A stretch of DNA of 64,000 bases from Sulfitobacter sediminilitoris. Its GTDB lineage: Bacteria > Pseudomonadota > Alphaproteobacteria > Rhodobacterales > Rhodobacteraceae. The stretch covers positions 372,001 through 436,000 of the forward strand of contig NZ_JAABNT010000002.1 in NCBI RefSeq assembly GCF_010667575.1. Reading direction: 5' to 3'. This document shows, in pieces, positions 18,143 through 26,328 of this stretch (positions are counted from its first letter, which is position 1; every line of letters starts with the position of its first letter). Both the position numbers and the translations under genes were made by a program. The notes beneath the pieces were generated by a model, which was not told where the DNA came from, ran no database searches, and saw only the letters and a list, made by a program, of their open reading frames with translations.

Positions 18143-19114
18143 TCAACTGCGTTTACGTGCGGCCAGCCGCTCTCGCATGCGCGCCTTGCCCTCCGGGGTG
18201 CCATCGTGAAACGATCCAAACAGCTTGTCCCATGGGACATCAAGGTTGCCGTAATTCACCTCGAAATACCTGTGATGCAGCTGATGATGAAAATTTCCCA
18301 GATGCAGGCGCTTTGCGTTGCGAAACCACAGCCCTTCGAAACCCGTATGACTGGTGACGGCAAGGATACCGTAGAACATCAGATGGAAGATCAGGTGTAC
18401 CGGATGGGTTGGCAGTATCAGATGGATCATCACGGTCCCAAAGTAGAACAGATGCTCTACCGGATGCATCGACAGGCCCGACCACGGCCCGATATCGGTA
18501 TTGCGGTGGTGCAGCGCGTGAAAGCGGTAGAACATATTGGTGTGAAGCAACCGGTGTATCCAGTAGAAATAGAAACTCTCCCACACCGGGATCAGAAAAA
18601 AGAATGCCACGAACCAAATGGGTGTCGCATCAAATGTCGTCGACGGCGCATAACCATTGGCTAGCATCCACCAGAACAACGCCTCAAAGCCCGACCAGAT
18701 TGTCACGCCGCTGGCCAGTGTCCAGAACATGTTGTCCTTTACCTGATCATCGAAACTGAACATCCGCCCTTTGCGCGGGAAAGGGCGCGGATCGTATTTC
18801 ATCTGTGATCCCTGCAGGCGGTACTTGTGAAACCAAAGATGCAATCCGCCAGCGATCACAATCACAAGGACAAGATTGCGCAAGAGGATCAGGGAGACCC
18901 ACGAAAACCCCCATTTCAGGGTCTGTTCCAGTGTCGGGCTAAAGACCGTGTAGCTTAGCCAGGCCAGCGCCAAAATGCCCATGTTGATCGTCAGAAAGAA
19001 CCACCCGTCAGCATACCACCGAAGCGTTGCCAAGGGTCGGGGTGGCCACTGCCACAGCGGAGAAACCGCTATGGGAAGTTCAGGAACGTGATGCCACTCT
19101 GCGCGTCCTGTCAT
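18143..19114 (-). CDS. Fatty acid hydroxylase / sterol desaturase superfamily membrane protein
   Basis: A 323-residue integral membrane di-iron enzyme. After four N-terminal hydrophobic segments come the histidine clusters of the superfamily: HRLLH (HX3H), HALHH (HX2HH) and, near the C-terminus, HQLHH (HX2HH), with a further H in SHTGFEG. Members hydroxylate or desaturate sterols, carotenoids or fatty acids; the substrate here is not evident. ATG 19114 overlaps the stop of the upstream DUF1810 gene by 4 bp (ATGA), so the two are translationally coupled even though no joint function is known. Confidence 0.88.
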   Translation of the reverse strand: MTGRAEWHHVPELPIAVSPLWQWPPRPLATLRWYADGWFFLTINMGILALAWLSYTVFSPTLEQTLKWGFSWVSLILLRNLVLVIVIAGGLHLWFHKYRLQGSQMKYDPRPFPRKGRMFSFDDQVKDNMFWTLASGVTIWSGFEALFWWMLANGYAPSTTFDATPIWFVAFFFLIPVWESFYFYWIHRLLHTNMFYRFHALHHRNTDIGPWSGLSMHPVEHLFYFGTVMIHLILPTHPVHLIFHLMFYGILAVTSHTGFEGLWFRNAKRLHLGNFHHQLHHRYFEVNYGNLDVPWDKLFGSFHDGTPEGKARMRERLAARKRS

Positions 19115-19542
19115 TTCGCCCCATCCAGTTCCTCTTCTGTCAACGCACAACGTTGGCCGTCAAAAAACGTCTCTAACAAATGGGTAAACACCTCAGGCTC
19201 TTTCGCTGCCCGCTCGAACAACGTAGCGCAAGAGCGCAGCTTCAGCGCATCAATCTTTCCCATGATGTCCTCAATAGCCTCGTCTGGATGCTCCAAAACC
19301 AAGGTGGCGCAATGCTTCAGCCGTCGGCCCAGCACCTCGTGCGCGTCATAATCGCGGGCCGCATCCAGATCCCGCAATCCATAGAACCGAGCCGTCTCGG
19401 ACCGCCCCAAGCCGCGCAGCTGAGGGAAAATGAACCACATCCAGTGCGTTGTTTTCCGTCCCGCCGCCAACTCTGCACAGACTTGTTCATAAACACCCGC
19501 CTGCGCCGTTACGAAACGTGCCAGCCCTTCCGGTTCAGGCAT
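19111..19542 (-). CDS. DUF1810 family protein
   Basis: A 143-residue soluble protein of the DUF1810 family, with the hallmark WMWFIFPQLRGLG segment, the FYGLRDLDAARDYDAHEVLGRRL region and a conserved DIMGKIDALKLRSCATLF block. Its function has not been established. A TTA-rich motif (TTAGAGAC on the coding strand, near 19169-19176) sits in its LLETFF codons and recurs in several other genes of this window. It overlaps the next gene by 4 bp and begins 6 bp after the class II aldolase gene ends. Confidence 0.85.
   Translation of the reverse strand: MPEPEGLARFVTAQAGVYEQVCAELAAGRKTTHWMWFIFPQLRGLGRSETARFYGLRDLDAARDYDAHEVLGRRLKHCATLVLEHPDEAIEDIMGKIDALKLRSCATLFERAAKEPEVFTHLLETFFDGQRCALTEEELDGAK
19169..19176 (-). 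repeat. TTAGAGAC-core motif copy (DUF1810 gene)
   Basis: Reverse-strand TTAGAGACG followed by TTTTTTG; the ATTTG stretch just before it takes the place of the ATTG element. Confidence 0.5.
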
Positions 19543-19547
19543 AGCAC

Positions 19548-20303
19548 CTACCGCGCATAATCGGACCCTTCTTCATCAAGGATCGCCTTGAGTTCCGCGA
19601 GGTGTCGCGCATCCTGTTCGGGATACTCCTCAAGCTCTCGTGCGGTTTTCTCTGCGATCTCATCCGAAATACGGCGTAAGGGCATGCCGGTTTGCAGCGC
19701 CTTGATGTAGGTTTCGGCCGCGCGTTCAAAGTAATAGAGCCGGTTAAAGGTATCCGCGACCGTATCGCCGATCACCATCACGCCATGGGATCCCATGACC
19801 ATGACCTTCTGTTTCGGATCCGTCAGCAGTGCCGCACACCGATCTCCCTCATCCTCAAAAGCCAACCCGCCATAATCCTCGTCAATGACAACCCGGTTGA
19901 AGAACGTGCAGCAGTTCTGATCAATCGGCGGCAGACGACTGTCCTGCAGACAGGCCAGCACTGTGGCGTGGATCGAATGCACGTGCATCACGCAACGCGC
20001 ATGTTTGCAGGCACGGTGAACGCCGCCGTGCAATCCCCATGCCGTGGGGTCAGGTGCGTTCGGGCCTTGCAGAGTTTCGGCATCATTTGCGTCGATAAGC
20101 AGCAGATCAGATGCCTTGATCCGGCTAAAGTGCGCCTGATTGGGGTTCATCAGGAACTGCGTGCCATCGTCATTCACCGCAAGGCTGAAATGGTTCGCGA
20201 CCCCTTCGTGCATGTTCAGCCGTGCTGTCCAGCGAAACGCGGCTGCCAGATCGACACGTTCCTCCCAATGATCCATGTTCGGTTTCATCTGTGTGACGGT
20301 CAT
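19548..20303 (-). CDS. Class II aldolase/adducin family protein
   Basis: A 251-residue member of the zinc aldolase/adducin family. Visible are an N-terminal helix (RVDLAAAFRWTARLNMHEGVANHFS), the catalytic/zinc region MHVHSIHAT with the two metal-binding histidines, the acidic residue in DEDYGGLA, and the third histidine in MGSHGVMVIG. It would cleave or decarboxylate a hydroxylated substrate; relatives act on fuculose-1-phosphate, ribulose-5-phosphate epimers or ureidoglycine. The exact substrate is not predictable. It lies in a minus-strand series with VOC, DUF2306 and DUF1810 genes; 132 bp separate it from the upstream gene. Confidence 0.88.
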   Translation of the reverse strand: MTVTQMKPNMDHWEERVDLAAAFRWTARLNMHEGVANHFSLAVNDDGTQFLMNPNQAHFSRIKASDLLLIDANDAETLQGPNAPDPTAWGLHGGVHRACKHARCVMHVHSIHATVLACLQDSRLPPIDQNCCTFFNRVVIDEDYGGLAFEDEGDRCAALLTDPKQKVMVMGSHGVMVIGDTVADTFNRLYYFERAAETYIKALQTGMPLRRISDEIAEKTARELEEYPEQDARHLAELKAILDEEGSDYAR

Positions 20304-20435
20304 GTGCGGCTCCTTTTACTTCTTGCCAAGTCGACCACGGGCGACTTTTCCAGTCCAGTCTTATTGCGACACTGCGGTGGGACTGATCAGCCAAAAACCA
20401 CCTGATGTATCGCCCGCCCGGGCAGCAGGGTAAAC

Positions 20436-20777
20436 TCACCGGTCAGGACAAGCGCAAACCAAAAGAGGTTCAACATGATCTGCCTTTGCCGTTTTACGTT
20501 GCACCGCCGCACGGATCGCAATCCAGAGCGTCACAAGTGCAAAAATCGACACCATATGAATCGGGCTGAAGCGTCCCCAGACCTGCAGTTCGGAAATGTA
20601 AAAACTACTGATTGCAACATATCCAATGGCAGCGACCCAGATGCGACCAAGCCAAACGTGCATGGCGGTCCCCTTGGGCAGAACCAACTGCAGAATGCCA
20701 AGCGCCAAGGCGACCAGCGCGGTTATCGCGTGACTGGGGATTGGTGTCGCCTCTCGCCAAAGGAGCGGAAAATTCAT
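20436..20777 (-). CDS. DUF2306-type small membrane protein
   Basis: A 113-residue protein with three to four hydrophobic helices (HAITALVALALGILQLVLP, MHVWLGRIWVAAIGYVAISS, IHMVSIFALVTLWIAI), matching DUF2306 with its HxxLGRxWV turn. ATG 20777 overlaps the stop of the VOC gene by 4 bp (ATGA). Function unknown; the His in the HVWLGR and IHM segments could coordinate haem or metal, but that is speculation. Confidence 0.75.
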   Translation of the reverse strand: MNFPLLWREATPIPSHAITALVALALGILQLVLPKGTAMHVWLGRIWVAAIGYVAISSFYISELQVWGRFSPIHMVSIFALVTLWIAIRAAVQRKTAKADHVEPLLVCACPDR

Positions 20778-21202
20778 GACGTGTCTTTCACACGGCTTGG
20801 CACCCAAGCAAACCCATTTTCACACAAGATATAGGCCTCGTGCAGCCCGTGGGGCTTGTCCGTCGGCTTCTGCAATATCGTCCCGCCCGCTGCTTCGGCC
20901 TTTGCGCAGGCCGCGGCCGGGTCAGTATCATACAACCTGATCTCGATCCCCGCCCCACGCGGTGGGGTCTCTGGCAGCAAACCCAGCAAGGGGTTGGAAT
21001 GATACGTCCCGTCCGAGTGCAGCTGAAACACCTGATCACCGTAGGTCATGATCGCAAAATCTGCTGTCGGTTGAAAGGCTTTCATCCCGAAAACAGTCTC
21101 TAAAAAGGCAATCTGCCGTTCAACATCCCGGACCAGCAGGTTCAGTCCGATACCGCGCAGGGATGCGCCGAAATCCTCAGCCCCGACTGTGTCGTAATTC
21201 AT
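20774..21202 (-). CDS. VOC (glyoxalase/bleomycin resistance) family protein
   Basis: A 142-residue protein whose core is the paired beta-alpha-beta-beta-beta fold of the vicinal oxygen chelate superfamily: LLVRDVERQIAFLETVFGM, FAIMTYGDQVFQLH, then IEIRLYDTDPAAACAKAEAAGG and HGLHEAYILCENGFAWV. The long upstream open frame is an antisense shadow of ade; ATG 21202 gives a normal domain length. Function is open. It begins just upstream of the divergent adenine deaminase and is translated into the DUF2306 gene through a 4-bp overlap. Confidence 0.82.
   Translation of the reverse strand: MNYDTVGAEDFGASLRGIGLNLLVRDVERQIAFLETVFGMKAFQPTADFAIMTYGDQVFQLHSDGTYHSNPLLGLLPETPPRGAGIEIRLYDTDPAAACAKAEAAGGTILQKPTDKPHGLHEAYILCENGFAWVPSRVKDTS
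21096..21103 (-). repeat. TTAGAGAC-core motif copy (VOC gene)
   Basis: Reverse-strand TTTTTAGAGACTGTTTTC (18 bases) is the fullest version of the motif seen here, with ATTGCC directly before it. Confidence 0.55.
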
Positions 21203-21250
21203 CGTATCACTCTCGCTTGAACCTGTCTGAACCCTGTGCCACCTTTGGCC

Positions 21251-23053
21251 ATGACGCAAGAACCTTTCCCCACATGGGCCGATCTGGCCCCGCAATTGGT
21301 CAATGTCGCTGCCGGGCGTGTACCTGCCGATATGATCATCACCGGCGGCATCTGGGTCAATGTGCACACCCGCGAAACCCTGCCAGATCACGACATCGCC
21401 ATCGCCTCGGGCCGGATCGCTTTTGTCGGTCCGGATGCCAGCCATTGCAAAGGGCCGGACACGCAGATCATCGAGGCACGGGGCCGATACATGATCCCCG
21501 GTCTGTGTGACGGGCACATGCATATCGAAAGCGGCATGCTGACCCCCGCAGAGTTCGCTCGCGCCGTGATCCCGCATGGTACCACCTCCATGTTCACGGA
21601 CCCGCATGAGATTGCCAATGTGCTGGGTCTCGAAGGCGTGCGGATGATGCATGACGAGGCGCTGATGCAGCCCATCAACATCTTCACACAGATGCCCTCC
21701 TGCGCGCCGTCTGCGCCGGGGATGGAGACCACCGGGTTCGAGATCACAGCCGAGGATGTGGCCGAGGCGATGACATGGCCCGGCATCATCGGTCTGGGCG
21801 AGATGATGAACTTTCCCGGTGTGTCGAACGCCGATCCGCAAATGCTGGCCGAGATTGCCGCCACCCAACGCGCGGGCAAAACGGTTGGTGGGCATTATGC
21901 CTCGCCTGACCTTGGTCCGGCCTTCGCGGCCTATGTGGCGGGTGGTCCTGCGGACGATCACGAAGGCACCTGCGAGGCGGATGCGATTGCCCGAATGCGG
22001 CAGGGGATGCGGTCGATGATCCGGCTTGGGTCAGCATGGTACGATGTCGAAAGCCAGATAACCGCGATTACCGAACGCGGCCTTGATCCGCGCAACATGA
22101 TCCTATGCACCGATGATTGTCATTCCGGGACGCTGGTGAACGATGGCCATATGAACCGCGTCGTGCGTCATGCCATCGACTGTGGCTGCGACCCGTTGAT
22201 CGCCCTCCAGATGGCGACAATCAACACCGCCACCCACTTTGGGCTTGAGAGGGACATCGGATCCCTGACGCCGGGACGCCGTGCAGATGTGATCCTGACC
22301 TCTGACCTCAAAACCCTGCCGATAGAGATTGTTATTGGGCGGGGCAAAATCATCGCCGAAGACGGAAAATGCGTGGTCGACTGCCCCCATTACGACTGGC
22401 CCGTCTCCGCGCGGCAGACCGTGAACATGGGCAAGGAACTGACTGGCGCTGACTTTCATATCGCAGCACCGCAAGGGGCGAATGCTGTCACCGCCAACGT
22501 CATTGGCGTGGTCGAAAATCAGGCCCCCACACGGGCGCTGAAATTCGAACTGCCGGTCACCGATGGCCGGGTGCAACCCACGGGTGATGTCGCGCACATT
22601 GCCCTTGTCGAACGGCACCGCGCCACTGGCGGGGTGGTCAACGCCTTTGTATCCGGTTTCGGTTACGAGGGTCCGATGGCGATGGCGTCGACCGTTGCCC
22701 ATGACAGCCACCACATGATCGTGGTTGGGACCGACCCGGACCAGATGGCCCTTGCCGCAAACCGCCTGCGCGAGGTCGGCGGTGGCATCACGATCTTCCG
22801 GGACGGCGCAGAACTGGCACTTGTCGAACTTCCCATCGCCGGTCTGATGTCGGACAGTCCAGCAGCAGAGGTGGCCGCAAAGGCAGACCAGATGATGCAG
22901 GCGATGCGCGACTGCGGCTGCACTCTGAACAACGCTTATATGCAGCATTCCTTGCTGGCCCTTGTGGTCATCCCCGAATTGCGTATTTCGGACCTGGGCC
23001 TTGTCGATGTCCGCACATTTGAATTTATCCCCATATTAGAGCCTCATACATGA
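21251..23053 (+). CDS. ade: Adenine deaminase
   Basis: The 600-residue enzyme hydrolyses adenine to hypoxanthine and ammonia. The metal-site motifs of the bacterial adenine deaminase/amidohydrolase family are clear: CDGHMHIESGML, HGTTSMFTDPHEIANVLG, GLGEMMNFPGV, VGGHYASPDLG and CTDDCHSGTLVNDGHMN. The C-terminal part (GGGITIFRDGAELALVELPIAGLMS) is the usual second domain. ATG 21251 was chosen over GTG 21236 because it starts the homologous N-terminus. The stop overlaps the next gene, AMP nucleosidase, by 4 bp, so the two enzymes form one unit: AMP to adenine plus ribose-5-phosphate, then adenine to hypoxanthine. Confidence 0.95.
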   Translation: MTQEPFPTWADLAPQLVNVAAGRVPADMIITGGIWVNVHTRETLPDHDIAIASGRIAFVGPDASHCKGPDTQIIEARGRYMIPGLCDGHMHIESGMLTPAEFARAVIPHGTTSMFTDPHEIANVLGLEGVRMMHDEALMQPINIFTQMPSCAPSAPGMETTGFEITAEDVAEAMTWPGIIGLGEMMNFPGVSNADPQMLAEIAATQRAGKTVGGHYASPDLGPAFAAYVAGGPADDHEGTCEADAIARMRQGMRSMIRLGSAWYDVESQITAITERGLDPRNMILCTDDCHSGTLVNDGHMNRVVRHAIDCGCDPLIALQMATINTATHFGLERDIGSLTPGRRADVILTSDLKTLPIEIVIGRGKIIAEDGKCVVDCPHYDWPVSARQTVNMGKELTGADFHIAAPQGANAVTANVIGVVENQAPTRALKFELPVTDGRVQPTGDVAHIALVERHRATGGVVNAFVSGFGYEGPMAMASTVAHDSHHMIVVGTDPDQMALAANRLREVGGGITIFRDGAELALVELPIAGLMSDSPAAEVAAKADQMMQAMRDCGCTLNNAYMQHSLLALVVIPELRISDLGLVDVRTFEFIPILEPHT

Positions 23054-24513
23054 CCAAGATCCTCACCCCGGACGCCCCGCCGCCCGAAGCGTTCACCGAC
23101 GCGACTGCCGCTGTTGATCGGCTGACCTACCTTTACATGCAGGCGACGGGCTTCTTGCGGGATCAGTTTCAGACAGTGCTGGAGACGCCACCGCAAGCCA
23201 CGCGCATCCGCGCGTTTTATCCTGAGGTCAGCTTTCGCACGTCCTCTTATGCCCAGGTCGACAGCCGTCTCAGCTTTGGACATGTTTCTTCTCCAGGCAC
23301 GTTCTCGGCAACCATCACCCGGCCGGACCTGTTCCGGAACTACCTGATCCAGCAAATCGGCCTGCTGCTTGAGAACCATGACCAGCCCGTGATCATCGGC
23401 CCTTCAGATACGCCGATCCCCGTCCATTTCGCTGTCACCGGCGACAACGCTGCAAGCATTCCACAGGATGGCGCCGCCGATTTCACTCTGCGCGATATCT
23501 TTGACGTGCCGGACCTGTCGACAACCAATGACGACATTGTAAACGGCACCTATTCACCCCCGGATGGGGTCCGTCCGCTCGCACCTTTCACCGCCCAGCG
23601 CGTTGATTATTCGCTTGCCCGGCTGTCGCATTACACGGCAACGGATGCAGAGCACTTTCAGTGCCATGTGCTTTTTACCAACTATCAGTTCTACGTTACC
23701 GAATTCGAGGATTACGCCCGTACGCAGCTGGCCGACCCGGACAGCGGCTACACCTCGTTTGTGTCAACCGGCAACGTCGAGATCACGGATGGCCACACGC
23801 CGATCCCTCAGACGATAAAGATGCCGCAGATGCCGACGTATCACCTCAAGCGCGAGGACGGCTCGGGCATCACGTTGGTTAACATCGGTGTCGGTCCTTC
23901 AAATGCCAAGACGGCGACAGACCACATCGCCGTGCTGCGACCGCATGCTTGGATCATGGTGGGTCACTGCGCGGGCCTGCGCAATACGCAGCAATTGGGT
24001 GATTTTGTTCTGGCGCACGCCTACCTGCGGGAAGACCACGTGTTGGACGATGATCTGCCCGTCTGGACCCCAATCCCGGCGCTCGCAGAAATTCAGATCG
24101 CCCTTGAACGATCGGTCGCGCAGGTCACCCAGCTTGAAGGGTACGAGCTGAAGCGGATCATGCGAACCGGCACTGTCGCGACCATCGACAACCGCAACTG
24201 GGAACTGCGCGACCAATCCGGTCCGGTGCAGCGCCTTAGCCAGTCCCGGTCTATCGCACTTGATATGGAAAGCGCCACGATTGCCGCAAATGGCTACCGC
24301 TTCCGGGTGCCTTATGGCACGCTTTTATGTGTCTCTGACAAGCCGCTGCACGGCGAACTCAAGCTGCCCGGTATGGCCTCGGACTTCTATAAAACACAGG
24401 TTTCGAGGCATTTGATGATCGGAATTCGTGCAATGGAACTGTTGCGCAGCACGCCGCTGGAACGCATCCACAGCCGGAAATTGCGGTCATTTGACGAAAC
24501 TGCCTTCCTCTGA
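23050..24513 (+). CDS. amn: AMP nucleosidase
   Basis: A 487-residue AMP nucleosidase, cutting AMP to adenine and ribose 5-phosphate. The C-terminal phosphorylase-type domain shows GITLVNIGVGPSNAKTATDH, the substrate-binding stretch HCAGLRNTQQLGDFVLAHAYLREDHV, and the late MESATIAANGYRFRVPYGTLLCVSD with the acidic residue near the base. The N-terminal 200 residues are the AMP-binding regulatory part of the family. Translation starts in the ade stop codon (ATGA). Only a weak AGCG/CGCT hairpin with U-rich tail (about 24537-24557) could end the transcript. Confidence 0.95.
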   Translation: MTKILTPDAPPPEAFTDATAAVDRLTYLYMQATGFLRDQFQTVLETPPQATRIRAFYPEVSFRTSSYAQVDSRLSFGHVSSPGTFSATITRPDLFRNYLIQQIGLLLENHDQPVIIGPSDTPIPVHFAVTGDNAASIPQDGAADFTLRDIFDVPDLSTTNDDIVNGTYSPPDGVRPLAPFTAQRVDYSLARLSHYTATDAEHFQCHVLFTNYQFYVTEFEDYARTQLADPDSGYTSFVSTGNVEITDGHTPIPQTIKMPQMPTYHLKREDGSGITLVNIGVGPSNAKTATDHIAVLRPHAWIMVGHCAGLRNTQQLGDFVLAHAYLREDHVLDDDLPVWTPIPALAEIQIALERSVAQVTQLEGYELKRIMRTGTVATIDNRNWELRDQSGPVQRLSQSRSIALDMESATIAANGYRFRVPYGTLLCVSDKPLHGELKLPGMASDFYKTQVSRHLMIGIRAMELLRSTPLERIHSRKLRSFDETAFL

Positions 24514-24577
24514 CGCCCCCAGAACTGCGAAAAATAGCGAAAAAACGCTGTTTTCTTGGTTTTTCGGCTCAATATTC

Positions 24578-24595
24578 GTTGTGTTCTTACACAAC
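24578..24595. promoter_or_regulatory. Inverted repeat in the HU promoter region
   Basis: GTTGTGT / ACACAAC, a perfect 7-bp inverted repeat with a 4-base spacer, lies about 57 bp before the HU start codon. Its shape (short arms, short spacer) suits either a dimeric repressor operator or a small mRNA hairpin. A TTGTGT hexamer with TTACTT 17 bases on is a weak promoter candidate over the same place. Confidence 0.35.
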
Positions 24596-24652
24596 ATACC
24601 GTTACTTTCTTGCCAGGAGGCCCAACATCGGGCGGTCTAAGGAGAAAAAACA

Positions 24653-24943
24653 ATGGCCAACAAACCAATGACAAAGACTCAGCTCGTTGCAGCACTTGCA
24701 GAAGAGATGGGCTCTGACAAGAAATCCGCAGGCGCAGCTCTCGAAGCTGTCTGTAATCTGATTACACGCGAAGTGTCTGGCGGCGGTGCCGTGACGCTTC
24801 CTGGCGTCGGCAAAATCTACTGCCGCGAGCGTCCCGAGCGTATGGTTCGCAACCCCGCGACAGGCGAGCAGTTCAAGAAAGAGGCGGACAAGGTTGTGAA
24901 AATGACCATCGCCAAAGCACTGAAAGACAGCGTGAACGGCTAA
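24653..24943 (+). CDS. HU-family DNA-binding protein
   Basis: A 96-residue histone-like protein. It has the two N-terminal helices (TKTQLVAALAEEMGSDKKSAGAALEAVCN), the beta arms with the GAVTLPGVGKI turn and the R-x-x-R-N-P-x-T-G motif (RMVRNPATGEQ), and a C-terminal helix (VKMTIAKALKDSV). It would bind and bend DNA as a dimer. A good AAGGAG precedes the ATG. It is followed by a strong rho-independent terminator, so it is a single-gene unit. Confidence 0.93.
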   Translation: MANKPMTKTQLVAALAEEMGSDKKSAGAALEAVCNLITREVSGGGAVTLPGVGKIYCRERPERMVRNPATGEQFKKEADKVVKMTIAKALKDSVNG

Positions 24944-24971
24944 GGCGAGAACCGGTCACAGACCTATAATG

Positions 24972-24997
24972 GGGCCGCCTTCGGGCGGTCCTTTTTT
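24972..24997 (+). terminator. Rho-independent terminator of the HU gene
   Basis: GGGCCGCC / GGCGGTCC (8 bp, one G-T pair) closes a TTCG tetraloop and is followed by six T. This is a textbook intrinsic terminator 28 bases after the HU stop codon. Confidence 0.93.
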
Positions 24998-25077
24998 GTT
25001 TGAATGTGGTGGACATCATCAAGCAAAGAGTTATCTCTGGCTCAGGGACGCGATTTGGATTCTTTGGGGACGACAAA

Positions 25078-26220
25078 ATGCGCGCTGATCTGCATCCTTT
25101 GAATGCCGAACGTCTGGATACACTTCATGGTTTCGATATTCTCGACACACCAGAAGAAGCGGAATTCAACGAGATTGTAGAACTTGCTTCGCAGATTTGC
25201 GGAACACCGATTTCTTTGATCAGTCTGGTGGACGAGGATCGTCAATGGTTCAAAGCGAGTGTCGGGTTTGAACGACCAGAAACGTCACTTGAAGAGTCCA
25301 TCTGTTCTCACGCAATCCTGGACAACGACATTTTAGAGATCAACGATCTCAAGACAGACGACCGGACGGCTGACAATCCGTTGTGTGTCGGTGAGGAACA
25401 AGTGAGGTTCTACGCTGGCGCCCCTTTGATTGCATCCAACGGTTTGCCGATGGGTACTCTTTGCGTATTGGATACCAAGCCTCTCGAACTGAATGACTTC
25501 CAGCGTCAGGCGCTTAGGGTTTTGTCACGTCAGGTTATGAAACAGCTGGAGTTGCGCATCGCGCTCCGCAATCAGTCGATATTGCAGGCCGAAGCGGATC
25601 ACCGGGTCAAGAATTCGCTTCAATCAATGTCTGCTATTGTCCGCATCTACACCCGCAAAATCACTGATCCGACAGCGCTTGAGGCTCTTGGTGCGATCCA
25701 ACGGCGGATCGATGCGGTTGCGGAATTGCATCAGGAACTGCAGGGGACCGACGGGCGCGACACGATCGATGCAGCAACCTACCTTGAACGCGTGCTGAAC
25801 CTACTGCAGGAAACCGCGCCAGAGAATGTCTCGTTCCGGTCGGATTTTGCTGCCATCGTCATGCGTTCAGATCAGGCGGCGAACCTTGCAATGATCATCA
25901 GCGAATTTGTTGCCAATTCGATCAAACATGCCTTTCCGAATGGTATGCCCGGCGAAATTTCCATTCGCCTCAGCGTGGTTGATCCCGGTCAATACAGATT
26001 GGAGTGTGGCGATAATGGCATCGGTCAGCAAACGACCAAAGAACCGACGACCCGAACCGAGGGTATCGGGCTGAGCCTTGTAAACGCCGCCGTTTCCAGC
26101 CTTGGCGGCAACAGTGAAGCCAGCCTTACCGGTGATGGCAGCAGTTTGATTCTTGATTTCGGAGAATCCTCTGTGGCTGAGCAGGACTTGAAATCCATGC
26201 CCCAGATGGTTGAAGGCTGA
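25078..26220 (+). CDS. Orphan GAF-domain histidine kinase (HWE/HisKA_2 type)
   Basis: A 380-residue cytosolic kinase. The N-terminal half (residues about 20-155) is a GAF domain with the FDILDTPEEAEFNEI start and SLVDEDRQWFKA, the arrangement of redox- or light-sensing GAF proteins in this group. The phosphoacceptor helix has AEADHRVKNSLQSMSA with H175, followed by a HATPase part (EFVANSIKHAF N-box and GIGLSLVNAAV). There is no transmembrane segment. A longer start at TTG 25002 would overlap the HU terminator; ATG 25078 with GGGGA before it is better. No response regulator is adjacent, so its partner is encoded elsewhere. Confidence 0.85.
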   Translation: MRADLHPLNAERLDTLHGFDILDTPEEAEFNEIVELASQICGTPISLISLVDEDRQWFKASVGFERPETSLEESICSHAILDNDILEINDLKTDDRTADNPLCVGEEQVRFYAGAPLIASNGLPMGTLCVLDTKPLELNDFQRQALRVLSRQVMKQLELRIALRNQSILQAEADHRVKNSLQSMSAIVRIYTRKITDPTALEALGAIQRRIDAVAELHQELQGTDGRDTIDAATYLERVLNLLQETAPENVSFRSDFAAIVMRSDQAANLAMIISEFVANSIKHAFPNGMPGEISIRLSVVDPGQYRLECGDNGIGQQTTKEPTTRTEGIGLSLVNAAVSSLGGNSEASLTGDGSSLILDFGESSVAEQDLKSMPQMVEG

Positions 26221-26328
26221 TATTCTTCCACGCAAAGCATCCAGAATAACTCGCGCACCCGGAACACACTCTTGCCCTTCGACCTGATCTGATGAAAGGT
26301 CGCGCTGATCAAGGGTAAAGGTCAGACG

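Noticed and set aside
20774..21961. 395-codon frame including the VOC protein
   Set aside because: Only the last 142 codons are a VOC protein; the upstream part is antisense to adenine deaminase.
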